Source: JAJDFU01 sp964595955 (GTDB lineage: Bacteria > Bacteroidota > Bacteroidia > Chitinophagales > Saprospiraceae). From it: a stretch of 50,782 nucleotides of DNA. Where the stretch lies: positions 1-50,782 of the forward strand of contig CAZQSF010000018.1 of the NCBI GenBank assembly GCA_964595955.1. Reading direction: 5' to 3'. The notes below the pieces were generated by a model. The model worked only from the letters and a program-made list of their open reading frames with translations. It made no database searches and had not been told where the DNA came from. Below, piece by piece: positions 23,401 to 31,906 of this stretch. The translations under genes and the position numbers were made by a program. Each line of letters begins with the position of its first letter. The stretch's first letter is position 1.

Positions 23401-25161
23401 TCAGCCGGCCATCAGCCCGTTCACTCCCCCTTCACCACCCGGCCGCTTTGCAGCAGGCGGCCGGCCTCGCGCAGCTGCCAGGTGTAGAGGCCGGCAGGCA
23501 GGCGACTCACATCCAGGGGCTGAGCGCCGGGCTGAACGGCCCAGGGCATCCTGCAGGTGGAAGCTGGGCCGGGCCAGGTTTTCCAGCACCGTGAGGAATA
23601 GCCGCGGACCGGCCGGATTGGGGTACACCCGGGCGTATTCCGCAGCGGGCCGGGACGGAGCCGTTGTGTGGGTGAGCTCATCGATCAGCAGCTCCCGGCA
23701 GAAGGTGTCTTCGCCGTATGCATTGCTGACGGTGAGGCATGCGGTGTAGGTGCCCGGGGCCGTGTAGGTATGGGTAGGGAAGCGCTCCGTGCTGCCGGCC
23801 CCGTCGCCGAACTCCCAGGACCAGGCCGTGGGCTCGAAGGCACTCAGGTCCAGAAAAGAGAAGGTAGAGCCCGGCTGCTCCTGCTCCCAGCGCCAGTGGG
23901 CCCAGGGCAGGTTGTCCAGGCCCAGGGTATCGCAGGGGCTGCCGTCCAGCGGGCCCAGGCGAAAGTTGGGGATGTTGGGAATGCTGCCAGAATTCAGGTT
24001 TGGCAAGGGTAAGCCCGCGATCTCCACCATACAGCCCGGCCCGCGCACATTGGGGCGGTGGATGACGTGCAGATTGCCGGCCGATACATGGCCGTTGGCG
24101 ATGTAGATCTTGCCGTCAGGGCCGATCTGGCCCTGAAAAAAGGTGCCGGCCTGCGGCCACCAGTCGTTGATGTCCATAGTGGCAACTAGCTGCCGGGAGG
24201 CAATCACATCGGGGGCAGTGAGGTCGTATTGGTAGATGTCATCGTAAGACAGCACATACAGCAGTTCGGAATTGGGAGCGAAGACCAGCCCCCCGCTGTA
24301 CACGTCTTCAAAATATTCATGACTAATCCGATTAGATAACGATCCGGAACAGCGGTCAAATTCAAAAATATCCAGGTATTGTCCTTTTTCCTGGTAATTG
24401 ACCGTCGTAAACATAGCATACTTGGTGCCGTCAGGAGAGAAATGGACCTGCCCCAGCCCTAGTTGGATCGGTCGATCAAAAAATTTCGAGTTCAATGAGG
24501 TGATTCCCTGATCATCAACTAAAAACCGAAAGAGTTGACGGGTCGTATCTTCTTGCGTATTTTGAGTTCGGAGCACAAAGAGCCACCAGTCCCGCCCATT
24601 GGCGTGTTTCACGCCGGTCAGTTTACCGTGTTCAAGCTTCGTTTGAAGAATTGGAACATTCTTTTCCAACACCTGAAAGCCTTCTTCCCCGGGTATGCGC
24701 TGAATCAGGGTATGAAAGAAGGCAGAGCTGTATGACCCAAACTCCCCCCGCAAATGAAATAAGGAATACGTACTGGTATCGCCCGGCATGGGTAAGAAAA
24801 GTGCTCCCTGGCGAACCGGATAATTAGGCCAAAAATCAGTAGCCAAAAGCCCGGGATTGAGTCCAAAGCCGTTGGGCAAGGCCTCGTGATCGGCCCCGGC
24901 GATCCACTGCCCGTTGGAGTACATCAGCAACCGGCCGCCCGGGTCGCACAGGCTGGTATTGGTAGAGCCCATCCACATCTCTCGATCTACTTCCTCTACC
25001 AGCGGCTCATTGTCACATAAGGTGACATCCACACCGCCCAAAAACTGGAAATCGGGATCATCATTACTGTCATATCCCAGGATCCAGTGAAAGTCTTCTT
25101 TTTGGCAAAAACCCGTGATCGAAAAGGAAAGCAAGATCATAGCAAGTATAAAGGTTCTCAT
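23401..25161 (-). CDS. PKD-domain secreted protein with frameshifted T9SS tail
   Basis: A secreted protein of about 585 residues as read. A signal peptide (MRTFILAMILLSFSITGFCQ) is followed by a propeller-like region (for example VHFSPDGTKYAMFTT, GLVFAPNSELLYVLSYDD), then a PKD domain (WSWEFGDGAGSTERFPTHTYTAPGTYTACLTVSNAYGED). A T9SS tail opens with VYPNPAGPRLFL but breaks near 23537-23541. In the next frame it resumes as VQPGAQPLDVSRLPAGLYTWQL and ends at 23421. A 2-nt loss or 1-nt gain in the GGCCG run would explain this. The as-read end (23401) should lack a working sorting signal. It is either a sequencing error or a real recent inactivation. Confidence 0.75.
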   Translation of the reverse strand: MRTFILAMILLSFSITGFCQKEDFHWILGYDSNDDPDFQFLGGVDVTLCDNEPLVEEVDREMWMGSTNTSLCDPGGRLLMYSNGQWIAGADHEALPNGFGLNPGLLATDFWPNYPVRQGALFLPMPGDTSTYSLFHLRGEFGSYSSAFFHTLIQRIPGEEGFQVLEKNVPILQTKLEHGKLTGVKHANGRDWWLFVLRTQNTQEDTTRQLFRFLVDDQGITSLNSKFFDRPIQLGLGQVHFSPDGTKYAMFTTVNYQEKGQYLDIFEFDRCSGSLSNRISHEYFEDVYSGGLVFAPNSELLYVLSYDDIYQYDLTAPDVIASRQLVATMDINDWWPQAGTFFQGQIGPDGKIYIANGHVSAGNLHVIHRPNVRGPGCMVEIAGLPLPNLNSGSIPNIPNFRLGPLDGSPCDTLGLDNLPWAHWRWEQEQPGSTFSFLDLSAFEPTAWSWEFGDGAGSTERFPTHTYTAPGTYTACLTVSNAYGEDTFCRELLIDELTHTTAPSRPAAEYARVYPNPAGPRLFLTVLENLARPSFHLQDALGRSARRSAPGCESPACRPLHLAAARGRPPAAKRPGGEGGVNGLMAG

Positions 25162-25175
25162 AGGCAAAGAAATAG

Positions 25176-25208
25176 GTTCAGCGCATGGGCCTATCCCATG
25201 CGCTGAAC
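25176..25208 (-). terminator. Strong hairpin terminator
   Basis: A perfect 14-bp stem (GTTCAGCGCATGGG and its complement) with a 5-nt loop sits just after the stop of the orphan T9SS tail and before the next gene start. It is likely the old terminator of the lost gene. The sequence after it on the minus strand (CTATTTC) is only weakly U-rich. Confidence 0.65.
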
Positions 25209-25219
25209 GGTTGAAAGGA

Positions 25220-25324
25220 TTAGTGAATGATCAGCTTGACGGGCTGCGGGCTATGCTGTAGTCGCAGCCAGTACATGCCTTTGGCCAGGCCGTCGGCTCG
25301 TGCTTTCAGGTAGTTGCTATCGAT
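25220..25324 (-). pseudogene. Orphan T9SS sorting tail
   Basis: The minus strand encodes NYLKARADGLAKGMYWLRL, then 10 residues ending VKLIIH and a stop. This is a normal end for a T9SS type A sorting domain (compare LAPGLYLLEV, LPAGLYTWQL in neighbours). Upstream of about 25325 the protein-like pattern stops; there is no VFPNP motif, no cargo body and no start. The gene's own hairpin terminator survives just downstream. It is a second case in this window of a T9SS gene reduced to its last codons. Confidence 0.6.
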
Positions 25325-25574
25325 CATAATAAGTGGGGGTATGCTCGGTAAAAAAAGTAAGAAATCGGCCGTACAACAGACGCTTGAATCGGCAAAGAAA
25401 GCCGAGAGCCGACAAAAAAAACGGGTACGGCTGGATGGTAGCTCCCAAGACCTTCGTCCCGGCGGCCCTGGGCCTGCCACCGGGCCTTGCTTTCGCACAT
25501 CTTGCCCGGGCCCGAGAGACGATGTAGGAGGGGGAGGATTAGACGGAGTCGACGGCCAATGGCTTCTGCTCGCC
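25325..25574. other. Intergenic region without a supportable gene
   Basis: This stretch between the orphan T9SS tail and glgA holds A-rich runs and several short open frames on both strands. None has a promoter, ribosome site or recognisable protein pattern. It probably marks where the body of the lost T9SS gene was removed. Confidence 0.4.
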
Positions 25575-27035
25575 TCAGTCCTCCTTTTTAGTTTTCAGCT
25601 TTTTATTCAGCGACTGGTACAGGTCCAGGTACTCGCCGGCGGAGCGCTCCCAGGAGAAGTCCAGGCCGGCAATGCGTCTGCGCAGGCTTTGGAGCGTTTC
25701 GGTATCCCAGTACAGCTGCACGGCGCGGAGGAGGGCGTGGTGGCTGGCTTCCAGATTGAACTCGTCGAAGCGGATGCCGCGGCCCGCACCGGGCTCTTCG
25801 GTCACATCCACCACGGTGTCCTTGAGGCCGCCCACCGTGCGCACGATGGGCACGGTGCCGTAGCGCATGGCGTACATCTGGTTGAGGCCGCAGGGCTCCA
25901 CCCGCGACGGCATGAAGAGAAAGTCCGAGCCGGCATAGAGTTGATGGGCCAGGCCTTCGTTGTACTCCAAGGCCACGCCTACATGCCCCGGATGGTAATA
26001 CTGCAATTCGCCCAACACCTCGTGCAGGCGGAGTTCCCCGGTACCCAGAACGATGAAGCTGAACTCCAGGCCGCTGTGCAGGGCCTTGCCCAGCAGGTCG
26101 GGAATGAGATCGGCCCCCTTCTCGCGTACCAGTCGTCCGATGAAGGTAATGAGGGGCAGGTCGGGCCGCAGCGAGAACCGCTGGACCAGGGGTAATTTAT
26201 TCGCGTTCTTAAAAGCTGCCATATCGCCATTCAGCCGGCTGTACAACATGGGGTCGGATACGGGGTCCCAGTGGTGGGCATCGATGCCGTTGAGGATGCC
26301 CAGGGTTTTGTCGTGCTCGTGTTGCAGCAGCCAGCCCAGGTCGTTGTCCATGCGCGAGAGCTCCTTCATGTAATTGGGCGAAACCGTGGTCACGCGCCAG
26401 GCTGCCTTGATGCCGGTGGTCAGCGGGTTGATGGAATGATTCCAGTCCAGCAGCCCCTTGGCATCCTCCTCGTAGGGGGGCAGCAGGTTGGCTTTTTCCC
26501 AGCTGAAAGCGCCGTGATACTCCGCATTGTGGATGGTGAAGACCGAGGGTACTTTTTTGAGCTTCTTGAAGGCTTCGCTGTACTGCATGAAGAAGGGCAC
26601 CAGGCCGGTGTGGTGGTCGTGGCAGTGGATCAGCTTGGGGCGGGGCTTGAGGGCACACAGCCAATGCAGGGCGGCCTGCTGGAAGCAAAGGAAGCGCTCC
26701 ACTTCATCCTGGTAATACCAGCCGCCGGGATCCGAATAGATGCCCGGGCGATCGAATTTACCGGGAAGATTGACCACGAAAAGCGGAAAGCCCAGCGGAT
26801 CGCCCACCACCTTTTCGATGGCGAACGGGATGCGGTGGGGGCCCAGGTGCACCACATGGGTATGCACCAACTCGTATTGCTGCTGAAGGAGCCAAGGCGT
26901 GTAGTATTTGGGCATGATCACGGCCGTATCCGTCCCCTTTTGGTTGAGGTATCTCGGCAGCGACCCCACTACATCTCCCAGGCCACCGGCTTTGGCGGCG
27001 GGATAGCATTCTGCACTAATGTGAATGATGTCCAT
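25575..27035 (-). CDS. glgA: Glycogen synthase (ADP-glucose type)
   Basis: A 486-residue GT5-family glycosyltransferase that extends alpha-1,4-glucan from ADP-glucose. The N-terminal signature KAGGLGDVVGSLPR (K15) binds the sugar nucleotide. CHDHHTGLVPFF, TIHNAEYHG and ILNGIDAHHWDP are family blocks, and the C-terminal domain has FIGRLVREKGADLI and PSRVEPCGLNQMYAMRYGTVPIV, the glycine-rich acceptor region. It acts in the cytoplasm with GlgC (21928). No branching enzyme is seen in the window. The THX gene lies 62 bp upstream on the same strand and could be co-transcribed. Confidence 0.95.
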   Translation of the reverse strand: MDIIHISAECYPAAKAGGLGDVVGSLPRYLNQKGTDTAVIMPKYYTPWLLQQQYELVHTHVVHLGPHRIPFAIEKVVGDPLGFPLFVVNLPGKFDRPGIYSDPGGWYYQDEVERFLCFQQAALHWLCALKPRPKLIHCHDHHTGLVPFFMQYSEAFKKLKKVPSVFTIHNAEYHGAFSWEKANLLPPYEEDAKGLLDWNHSINPLTTGIKAAWRVTTVSPNYMKELSRMDNDLGWLLQHEHDKTLGILNGIDAHHWDPVSDPMLYSRLNGDMAAFKNANKLPLVQRFSLRPDLPLITFIGRLVREKGADLIPDLLGKALHSGLEFSFIVLGTGELRLHEVLGELQYYHPGHVGVALEYNEGLAHQLYAGSDFLFMPSRVEPCGLNQMYAMRYGTVPIVRTVGGLKDTVVDVTEEPGAGRGIRFDEFNLEASHHALLRAVQLYWDTETLQSLRRRIAGLDFSWERSAGEYLDLYQSLNKKLKTKKED

Positions 27036-27097
27036 AATGAATTGAGGCTATCGGCGACCGGCCGCATGCGTGACCTTTCTCCGGTTGTGGGTAATAA

Positions 27098-27226
27098 TCA
27101 AGGAGTTTTCGTCTCCTTCGTTTTCTTGTTCGGCCCTTTATCCGGCGATTTCTTCTTGGGGCGGGTCTTGCCGTGCGAGCCGCGCCAGCGTTTGCCTTTC
27201 CTGGATTTGCGATCTCCTTTTCCCAT
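27098..27226 (-). CDS. 30S ribosomal protein THX
   Basis: A 42-residue, extremely basic protein: MGKGDRKSRKGKRWRGSHGK followed by TRPKKK and a Lys-rich tail ending KTP. The opening MGKGDxKSxxGKxWRGSxGKxRP is the signature of the small THX family (bTHX), which sits in the head of the 30S subunit. I translated it directly from the minus strand; it is below the length cut-off of most gene finders. Start ATG at 27226, stop TGA at 27098-27100. It lies between glgA and the GH3-family gene. Confidence 0.9.
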   Translation of the reverse strand: MGKGDRKSRKGKRWRGSHGKTRPKKKSPDKGPNKKTKETKTP

Positions 27227-27277
27227 ACTAAAAACCATTTACCACAAAAAAAGGAAAATCGAAAAGGACGGCCAAAC

Positions 27278-28789
27278 CTAGCCGGGGCCTTCCAAAGCGT
27301 AGGCCGCCAGGGCCTCGGCAAGCTGGCGATCGTTACTCAGGCGGGGGACCTTGTTCTGCCCGCCCAGCTTGCCCTGGCTCTTCATATACGCGCGAAAGGC
27401 ATCGCGCTGTAGCGCAGTGACTTTACAAGGCCGGAGAATACCGCCCTCGATCAGGTCCTGGTAGTAGATATTCCGGCGTACCATGGCCTCGTCCAATTGC
27501 CGGGCAAAGGCCTGCAGATCTGCCGGTCCTTCCTCGAACTCGATCAGCCACTCGTGATAGGGTGTGCCGCCTTCCGGCGGGCTCACCTGGGGCGCCACGG
27601 TAAACTCTACCACTTTCACCGGGCTTCCGGTCGTGACCTCCCCCAGGGCTTCCTCCACTTCCTTGCCGATGACGTGCTCGCCGAAGGCCGAAATGAAGTG
27701 CTTGATGCGGCCGGTCACCCGCAGTCGGGGCGGCTGCAAGGAGGTGAACTCCACCGTATCGCCCAGGTTGTAGCCCCACAGGCCGGCATTATTGCTCAGG
27801 ATGAGGGCGTAATTCACCCCGGTTTCGACTTCCGCCAGCGAAAGGCGCGTCGGTTGCTCGGAGAAGATCTCTCCGGCCGGCACGAACTCAAAAAAAATAC
27901 CGGAATCCACATTCAGGAGCAGCCCCTGATGCTCGGGCCGGTCCTGAAAGGCAATGAAGCCCTCCGAAGCGGGGTAGGTCTCTACGCTGTCGATTCGCTT
28001 TCCGACCAGTTTTTCCAGGGCGGCCCGGTAGGGCTCGAAGTTGACGCCCCCGTACACGAACATGCTGAAGTTGGGAAAGAACTCCCGGATGCTGCGCTTG
28101 CCGCTGCGCTCGAGCAGGCGCTCGTAGTACATCTGCACCCAGGGCGGGATGCCGCTGATGAGCCGAAGGTCGGCCGTGAGGGTCTCGTCCACGATGGCCT
28201 CCAGCTTTTGCTCCCAGTCCTCGATACAATTGGTGGCATAGCTGGGCAGCTGGTGGGTGCGCAGCCAGGCCGGCACCTGATGGTTGACAATGCCGGAGAG
28301 GCGTCCGGTGGGAATGCCGGCCACTTCCTCCATCTCCGGGCTGCCGGAAAGGAAGATCATTTTGCCGTCCAGCCACTGCCCGCGACCGGAGCGGGCGTAG
28401 AAATTGAACAGGGCATTGCGGGCCGTACCGAAGTGATTGGGCAGGCTGTCGCGGGTAAGGGGAATGTACTTTACACCGGAGGTCGTTCCGGAGGTTTTGG
28501 CGAAGTACTTGGGCCGGCCGGGCCAGAGCACGTCGCGCTCCCCGGCCCGGATCCGCTCCACATAGGGCCTGATGCCTTCATAGTCCCGGATGGGCACCTG
28601 ATCGCGAAAGGCTTCATAGGCCATAGCCGGGTTCAGGCGGTGATCCCGGCCAAACCGGGTGCGGCTGCCCTGAGTGGTCAGATCGCGGAAAACGGCGCGC
28701 TGGGCATCGACCGGGGCAGCGGCCCAGCGATCGATCCGTCGGGCAACAGCCTTGGCCAGGGGTTTTAATACGGCCGATTTCCATCCCAT
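27278..28789 (-). CDS. GH3 auxin-responsive promoter family protein
   Basis: A 503-residue acyl-adenylate-forming enzyme of the GH3 type. The ATP/AMP motif is KYFAKTSGTTSGVKYIPLT (about residues 94-112). VYGGVNFEPYRAALEKL, ETYPASEGFIAFQ and LGDTVEFTSLQPPRLRVTGRIKHFISAFGEHV follow the family order. Plant GH3 enzymes join amino acids to auxin or jasmonate; bacterial members are common in Bacteroidota, where the acyl substrate is not established. It is cytoplasmic with no signal peptide. Its neighbours (THX, LolA) give no metabolic hint. Confidence 0.88.
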   Translation of the reverse strand: MGWKSAVLKPLAKAVARRIDRWAAAPVDAQRAVFRDLTTQGSRTRFGRDHRLNPAMAYEAFRDQVPIRDYEGIRPYVERIRAGERDVLWPGRPKYFAKTSGTTSGVKYIPLTRDSLPNHFGTARNALFNFYARSGRGQWLDGKMIFLSGSPEMEEVAGIPTGRLSGIVNHQVPAWLRTHQLPSYATNCIEDWEQKLEAIVDETLTADLRLISGIPPWVQMYYERLLERSGKRSIREFFPNFSMFVYGGVNFEPYRAALEKLVGKRIDSVETYPASEGFIAFQDRPEHQGLLLNVDSGIFFEFVPAGEIFSEQPTRLSLAEVETGVNYALILSNNAGLWGYNLGDTVEFTSLQPPRLRVTGRIKHFISAFGEHVIGKEVEEALGEVTTGSPVKVVEFTVAPQVSPPEGGTPYHEWLIEFEEGPADLQAFARQLDEAMVRRNIYYQDLIEGGILRPCKVTALQRDAFRAYMKSQGKLGGQNKVPRLSNDRQLAEALAAYALEGPG

Positions 28790-28843
28790 ATCCGGCTCAG
28801 CTTTGGTGGGACCCCAAAGGTAGGGATTTAGCTCGCAGCGCGG

Positions 28844-29530
28844 TCAATACCGCAGATCCTCTACGTAATAATCCGGATAGTCGGACTCCGAGAAGGTAAA
28901 ACTACCGGCGGGAATGGACGCGTTGGGCTGGATGGCCGTAATGTCCAGGGTGTAGCGCGAGCCGTCCTTGCCGAAGGCCAGCATGCGCACCGGTTGGCGT
29001 TTATTCTTATCGATTTCCAGCCGCACCTTGCTGTACTCCGCCGTGCGGTCCAGCGGTTTGAATTCGATCTGCTGGATGACGCGTCCCTGCTTGTCGGCCA
29101 CTTCGTTGACCAATGCATAAGCCCATTGGCCGCTTTCGTAAAAGGAAAAGAGCGCCTGGGGCGACAAAATGCTTTCCTCGGGCGTTTCGGGCACGTCATT
29201 GATCTGAACCTCCTTGTTGTTGTGCAGGATGATCCACAGCGACTCTCCATCGGACAGCACGGCCTGTTGCGGCATTTCCAGGCGGTAGCTGTCGCCTTTG
29301 CGCAAGAGCTTGCCTTGCTGTACCTCTTCCGGTTGTTCCGGAAAGGCCAGGGTGAGATCAAAGCCCAGCTTCAGAGAGGAATAGCCCTCGTACTTGGCCC
29401 GCAACTCGTCGAGTACGGCTTTGGCCTTGGGATCGGGCTGATCGCCGGCGCGGGTCTGCCCCCGGGCAATCGCCACGGCTGAAATCAGGATCAAAAGCGG
29501 GAGAAAGGTATGGATTGAAAGGATTTTCAT
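28844..29530 (-). CDS. lolA: LolA-like outer-membrane lipoprotein carrier
   Basis: A 228-residue periplasmic protein with a signal peptide (residues 1-24, ending ARGQ). The LolA pattern is clear: AVLDELRAKYEGYSSLKLGFDLTL, GKLLRKGDSYRLEMPQQAVLSDGESLWIILHNNKEVQI, then LSPQALFSFYESG and a closing strand set (YTLDITAIQPNASIPAGSFTFSESDYPDY). It ferries lipoproteins from the inner to the outer membrane through a hydrophobic half-barrel cavity. It probably forms a transcript with the downstream GH3 gene, 54 bp away. Confidence 0.85.
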   Translation of the reverse strand: MKILSIHTFLPLLILISAVAIARGQTRAGDQPDPKAKAVLDELRAKYEGYSSLKLGFDLTLAFPEQPEEVQQGKLLRKGDSYRLEMPQQAVLSDGESLWIILHNNKEVQINDVPETPEESILSPQALFSFYESGQWAYALVNEVADKQGRVIQQIEFKPLDRTAEYSKVRLEIDKNKRQPVRMLAFGKDGSRYTLDITAIQPNASIPAGSFTFSESDYPDYYVEDLRY

Positions 29531-29626
29531 AAGGCGCGGTTTACGGTGTCAAAGATAAGCCTTGCCGCTGCGGGATTTCGTTAAACGCACGTTAAAAGAA
29601 GCCGGGAAGCCTGCCTGTGGGGCTTC

Positions 29627-30592
29627 TCAGTTTGCAGCGGCGATTTGGTCCAGCCGCACCTTCATAGCCCGAATGTCTGCCGGGCCGGTCCGGCAGCAGC
29701 CGCCCAGGATGCGCCCGCCGGCGGCATAGGCCGCCTGCACCCAATCCTCCGAACGGTGCCAGGCAGAGTGGCCCGTCCAGCATTTGCGGTTCGCATCCCA
29801 GTCTTCTCCGCTGTTGGGGTAGGCCAGCAGAGGCTTCCGGGTATGCGGCTTCATGCGCGCCAACAAGCCTGCTATGTACCCGGGAGCCGTGCAATTGACC
29901 CCCACGGCCTGCACCGAGGGATGCGCCTCCGCCAGCTGGGCCACAGATTCGATGGGATCGCCGGCGCGGGTCTCCCGCTCGTTTCGGCAGCTCATGCTGA
30001 GGTAGCAAACCGGATTCCCCAGTTCCTCCAGCAGGCGAAGCAGCAATTCAGCTTCCCCTAAACCGGGCAGGGTTTCCAGGGCGAGCAGGTCGGCTTCGGT
30101 CCGGCAGAGCAATTCGAGCCTGGGCAGGTGAAAGTCGCGCAAGGTGTCCGGGCTCAGCCCGTAGTGCCCGTGGTACTCCGATCCGTCGGCCAAATAGGCA
30201 CCGTAGGGCCCCACCGAGGCAGCTACGAGCTGCGGCCCCTGTTCACCGGCCTCCTCCCAAAAGCGGTGCCGGGCCCGGAGTGCAAGGGCAAGCCCGCGCA
30301 TCAGCAAGGCTTCCGCTTCGGGCCGGCTCATGCCCCTACGCATAAAACCCGGAAGGCTGGCCTGGTACGTAGCGGAAACAGCAACATCGGCCCCGGCCCG
30401 GAAGTAATCCCGGTGAATGGCCTCGATCGCTTCGGGGGCCTTCCAGAGAACTGCGGCAGACCAAAGTGCATCCCGCAAATCAAAGCCCCGCCCTTCCAAC
30501 TCGCTGGCCAGAGCCCCGTCGAGCAATACGTAGGGCCGCTCCTTCCAAAAGGGGGCCCAAACCGTTTGATTTTTTTTGCGAAAAACACCCAT
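29627..30592 (-). CDS. mmuM: Homocysteine S-methyltransferase family protein
   Basis: A 321-residue cytoplasmic TIM-barrel enzyme. The N-terminal strand YVLLDGALASELEGRGFDL is typical. The zinc-binding cysteines are in VGVNCTAPG and ILGGCCRTGP, the pattern of MmuM/BHMT-type enzymes that methylate homocysteine to methionine using S-methylmethionine or betaine-like donors. The donor cannot be chosen from sequence. The start ATG 30592 lies near a Lys-rich lead (MGVFRKKNQ). The gene name follows the closest E. coli family member and is tentative. Confidence 0.82.
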   Translation of the reverse strand: MGVFRKKNQTVWAPFWKERPYVLLDGALASELEGRGFDLRDALWSAAVLWKAPEAIEAIHRDYFRAGADVAVSATYQASLPGFMRRGMSRPEAEALLMRGLALALRARHRFWEEAGEQGPQLVAASVGPYGAYLADGSEYHGHYGLSPDTLRDFHLPRLELLCRTEADLLALETLPGLGEAELLLRLLEELGNPVCYLSMSCRNERETRAGDPIESVAQLAEAHPSVQAVGVNCTAPGYIAGLLARMKPHTRKPLLAYPNSGEDWDANRKCWTGHSAWHRSEDWVQAAYAAGGRILGGCCRTGPADIRAMKVRLDQIAAAN

Positions 30593-30656
30593 TCACTGCA
30601 ATATCGGCACCCTTCCCCATCGTTTTACTACCGCATACTTATTTAGCGAGTTTGAG

Positions 30657-30693
30657 CGCATCGCGAGTGGAAAACACAGGCGATGCGTTTTTT
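30657..30693 (+). terminator. Intrinsic terminator or leader attenuator
   Basis: An 8-bp stem CGCATCGC / GCGATGCG with a 15-nt loop is followed directly by TTTTTT on the plus strand. No plus-strand gene ends just upstream, so it would stop transcripts entering the CotH-like gene, either antisense read-through from 28.8-30.6 kb or a leader begun further upstream. Confidence 0.55.
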
Positions 30694-30694
30694 A

Positions 30695-30727
30695 TTTGGG
30701 GAAAACCCTTTAAAAATCGTACTTTTT
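30695..30727 (+). promoter_or_regulatory. Promoter of the CotH-like genes
   Basis: A -33 TTTG (30695-30698) and a -7 box TACTTTTT (30720-30727) are 21 bp apart, near the Bacteroidota spacing. The start would be close to 30732, leaving a leader of about 13 nt before ATG 30745. Confidence 0.5.
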
Positions 30728-30744
30728 AGGGGAAACCCAACCCC

Positions 30745-31788
30745 ATGCACCAAAATCCGATCTCCCTCTACCTGGCCCTCGCTCTGTGGAGCCTGGCGAC
30801 CATCCCCCTGTGGAGCCAGGCGGGAAGTATTTTTGACCGCATCTACCAGGGCCCGGAGTTCATTCCTCACATTACGATAACGGCCAACTGGGACAGCCTG
30901 GAACACCGGCGGCAACAGCAGACGCCCGGCAGCATTCAATTTGAAGCCCGGGACGGAACGACGGAGACCTGGCCCGTGCGCCTGGAAAAGCGCGGCCGGT
31001 ACCGGCAGCACGTATGCGTGTTTCCGCCGCTGAAGCTGGATTTTAAAAAGGGCCAGCTGCGCCGGAAAGGCCTGAGTGAGCACGACGACATCAAACTCGT
31101 TACTCACTGTGTAGAGGATGAAACCGGAAAGGAATACCTGCTTCGCGAATACCTGGCCTACCAGCTCCTGCATGTGCTTACCGAAAGAGCCCTGCGAGTA
31201 CAGCTGGTGGATATCAACTATCTGCACCAGGTGTCCGGGCAACAGGAAGAACACCTCGGCATACTGATCGAGGATATGGACCAGCTGGCCGAACGCCTCC
31301 GGCTCAAACAACCTCCTTCCAATCGCATGGGCTTCTCCCGGGAGGACCTGGACCTGGAGTGCGCCCTGCGCACCTCGCTGTTCGAATACATGATCGGCAA
31401 TGCCGACTGGTCGCTCTTTCTGGGGCGCAACGTTAAAATGCTCCAGGATACCTTCTCCGGCCGCTTTCACAGCATCCCTTACGATTTTGATTTTGCCGGT
31501 CTCGTGAACGCCAGTTATGCCAAACCCAACACCAATCACGGCCAGCGCCAGGTAACCGACCGGGTGTACCTGGGCCCTCCGGCCTCCCGCGACGAAATGG
31601 AGCCCCTGGTCGAGGAGTTTTTAGCCAAGCGGGAAGCCTTGGAAAACTGCGTGCACGATTGTGTATTGCTTTCGCAAGAATCCAAAGAGGAGATCCTGGC
31701 CTATCTCAGGGATTTCTTCAAAGAGGTCAAAACCCGCTCCTTTTTCAAGACCGTCGAACAGGCATCCCCCATCGAAAACAAATTCTGA
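30745..31788 (+). CDS. CotH-like secreted protein (paralogue 1)
   Basis: A 347-residue exported protein with a signal peptide (about residues 1-26). It has the layout of CotH kinase-like proteins: an N-terminal strand region (VRLEKRGRYRQHVCVFPPLKLDF, then DDIKLVTHC), a helix LREYLAYQLLHVL, a strand LGILIEDMDQLAERL, and the C-terminal pair IGNADW (N219, D221) and IPYDFDF (D247, D249). In CotH the last two carry catalytic and Mg-binding residues. The assignment is by motif and is not certain. Paralogue 2 follows at 31907. The substrate is unknown; known CotH proteins phosphorylate surface proteins. Confidence 0.65.
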   Translation: MHQNPISLYLALALWSLATIPLWSQAGSIFDRIYQGPEFIPHITITANWDSLEHRRQQQTPGSIQFEARDGTTETWPVRLEKRGRYRQHVCVFPPLKLDFKKGQLRRKGLSEHDDIKLVTHCVEDETGKEYLLREYLAYQLLHVLTERALRVQLVDINYLHQVSGQQEEHLGILIEDMDQLAERLRLKQPPSNRMGFSREDLDLECALRTSLFEYMIGNADWSLFLGRNVKMLQDTFSGRFHSIPYDFDFAGLVNASYAKPNTNHGQRQVTDRVYLGPPASRDEMEPLVEEFLAKREALENCVHDCVLLSQESKEEILAYLRDFFKEVKTRSFFKTVEQASPIENKF

Positions 31789-31906
31789 GTGCATCCCTGC
31801 GAGCGCTCAGCTCTATTGATCGGCTCAAAGCCTCCGTTCGCCGAAGGGATTTGTCCTGCAACCTCTATTCCAAGAGCTTGTCCATTCGAAAACAAGTCCG
31901 ATCACC

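Noticed and set aside
25314..26195. Plus-strand frame with a Lys-rich start (MLGKKSKKSAVQQ) that runs into glgA antisense
   Set aside because: It has no promoter or family, and most of it is the shadow of glgA.
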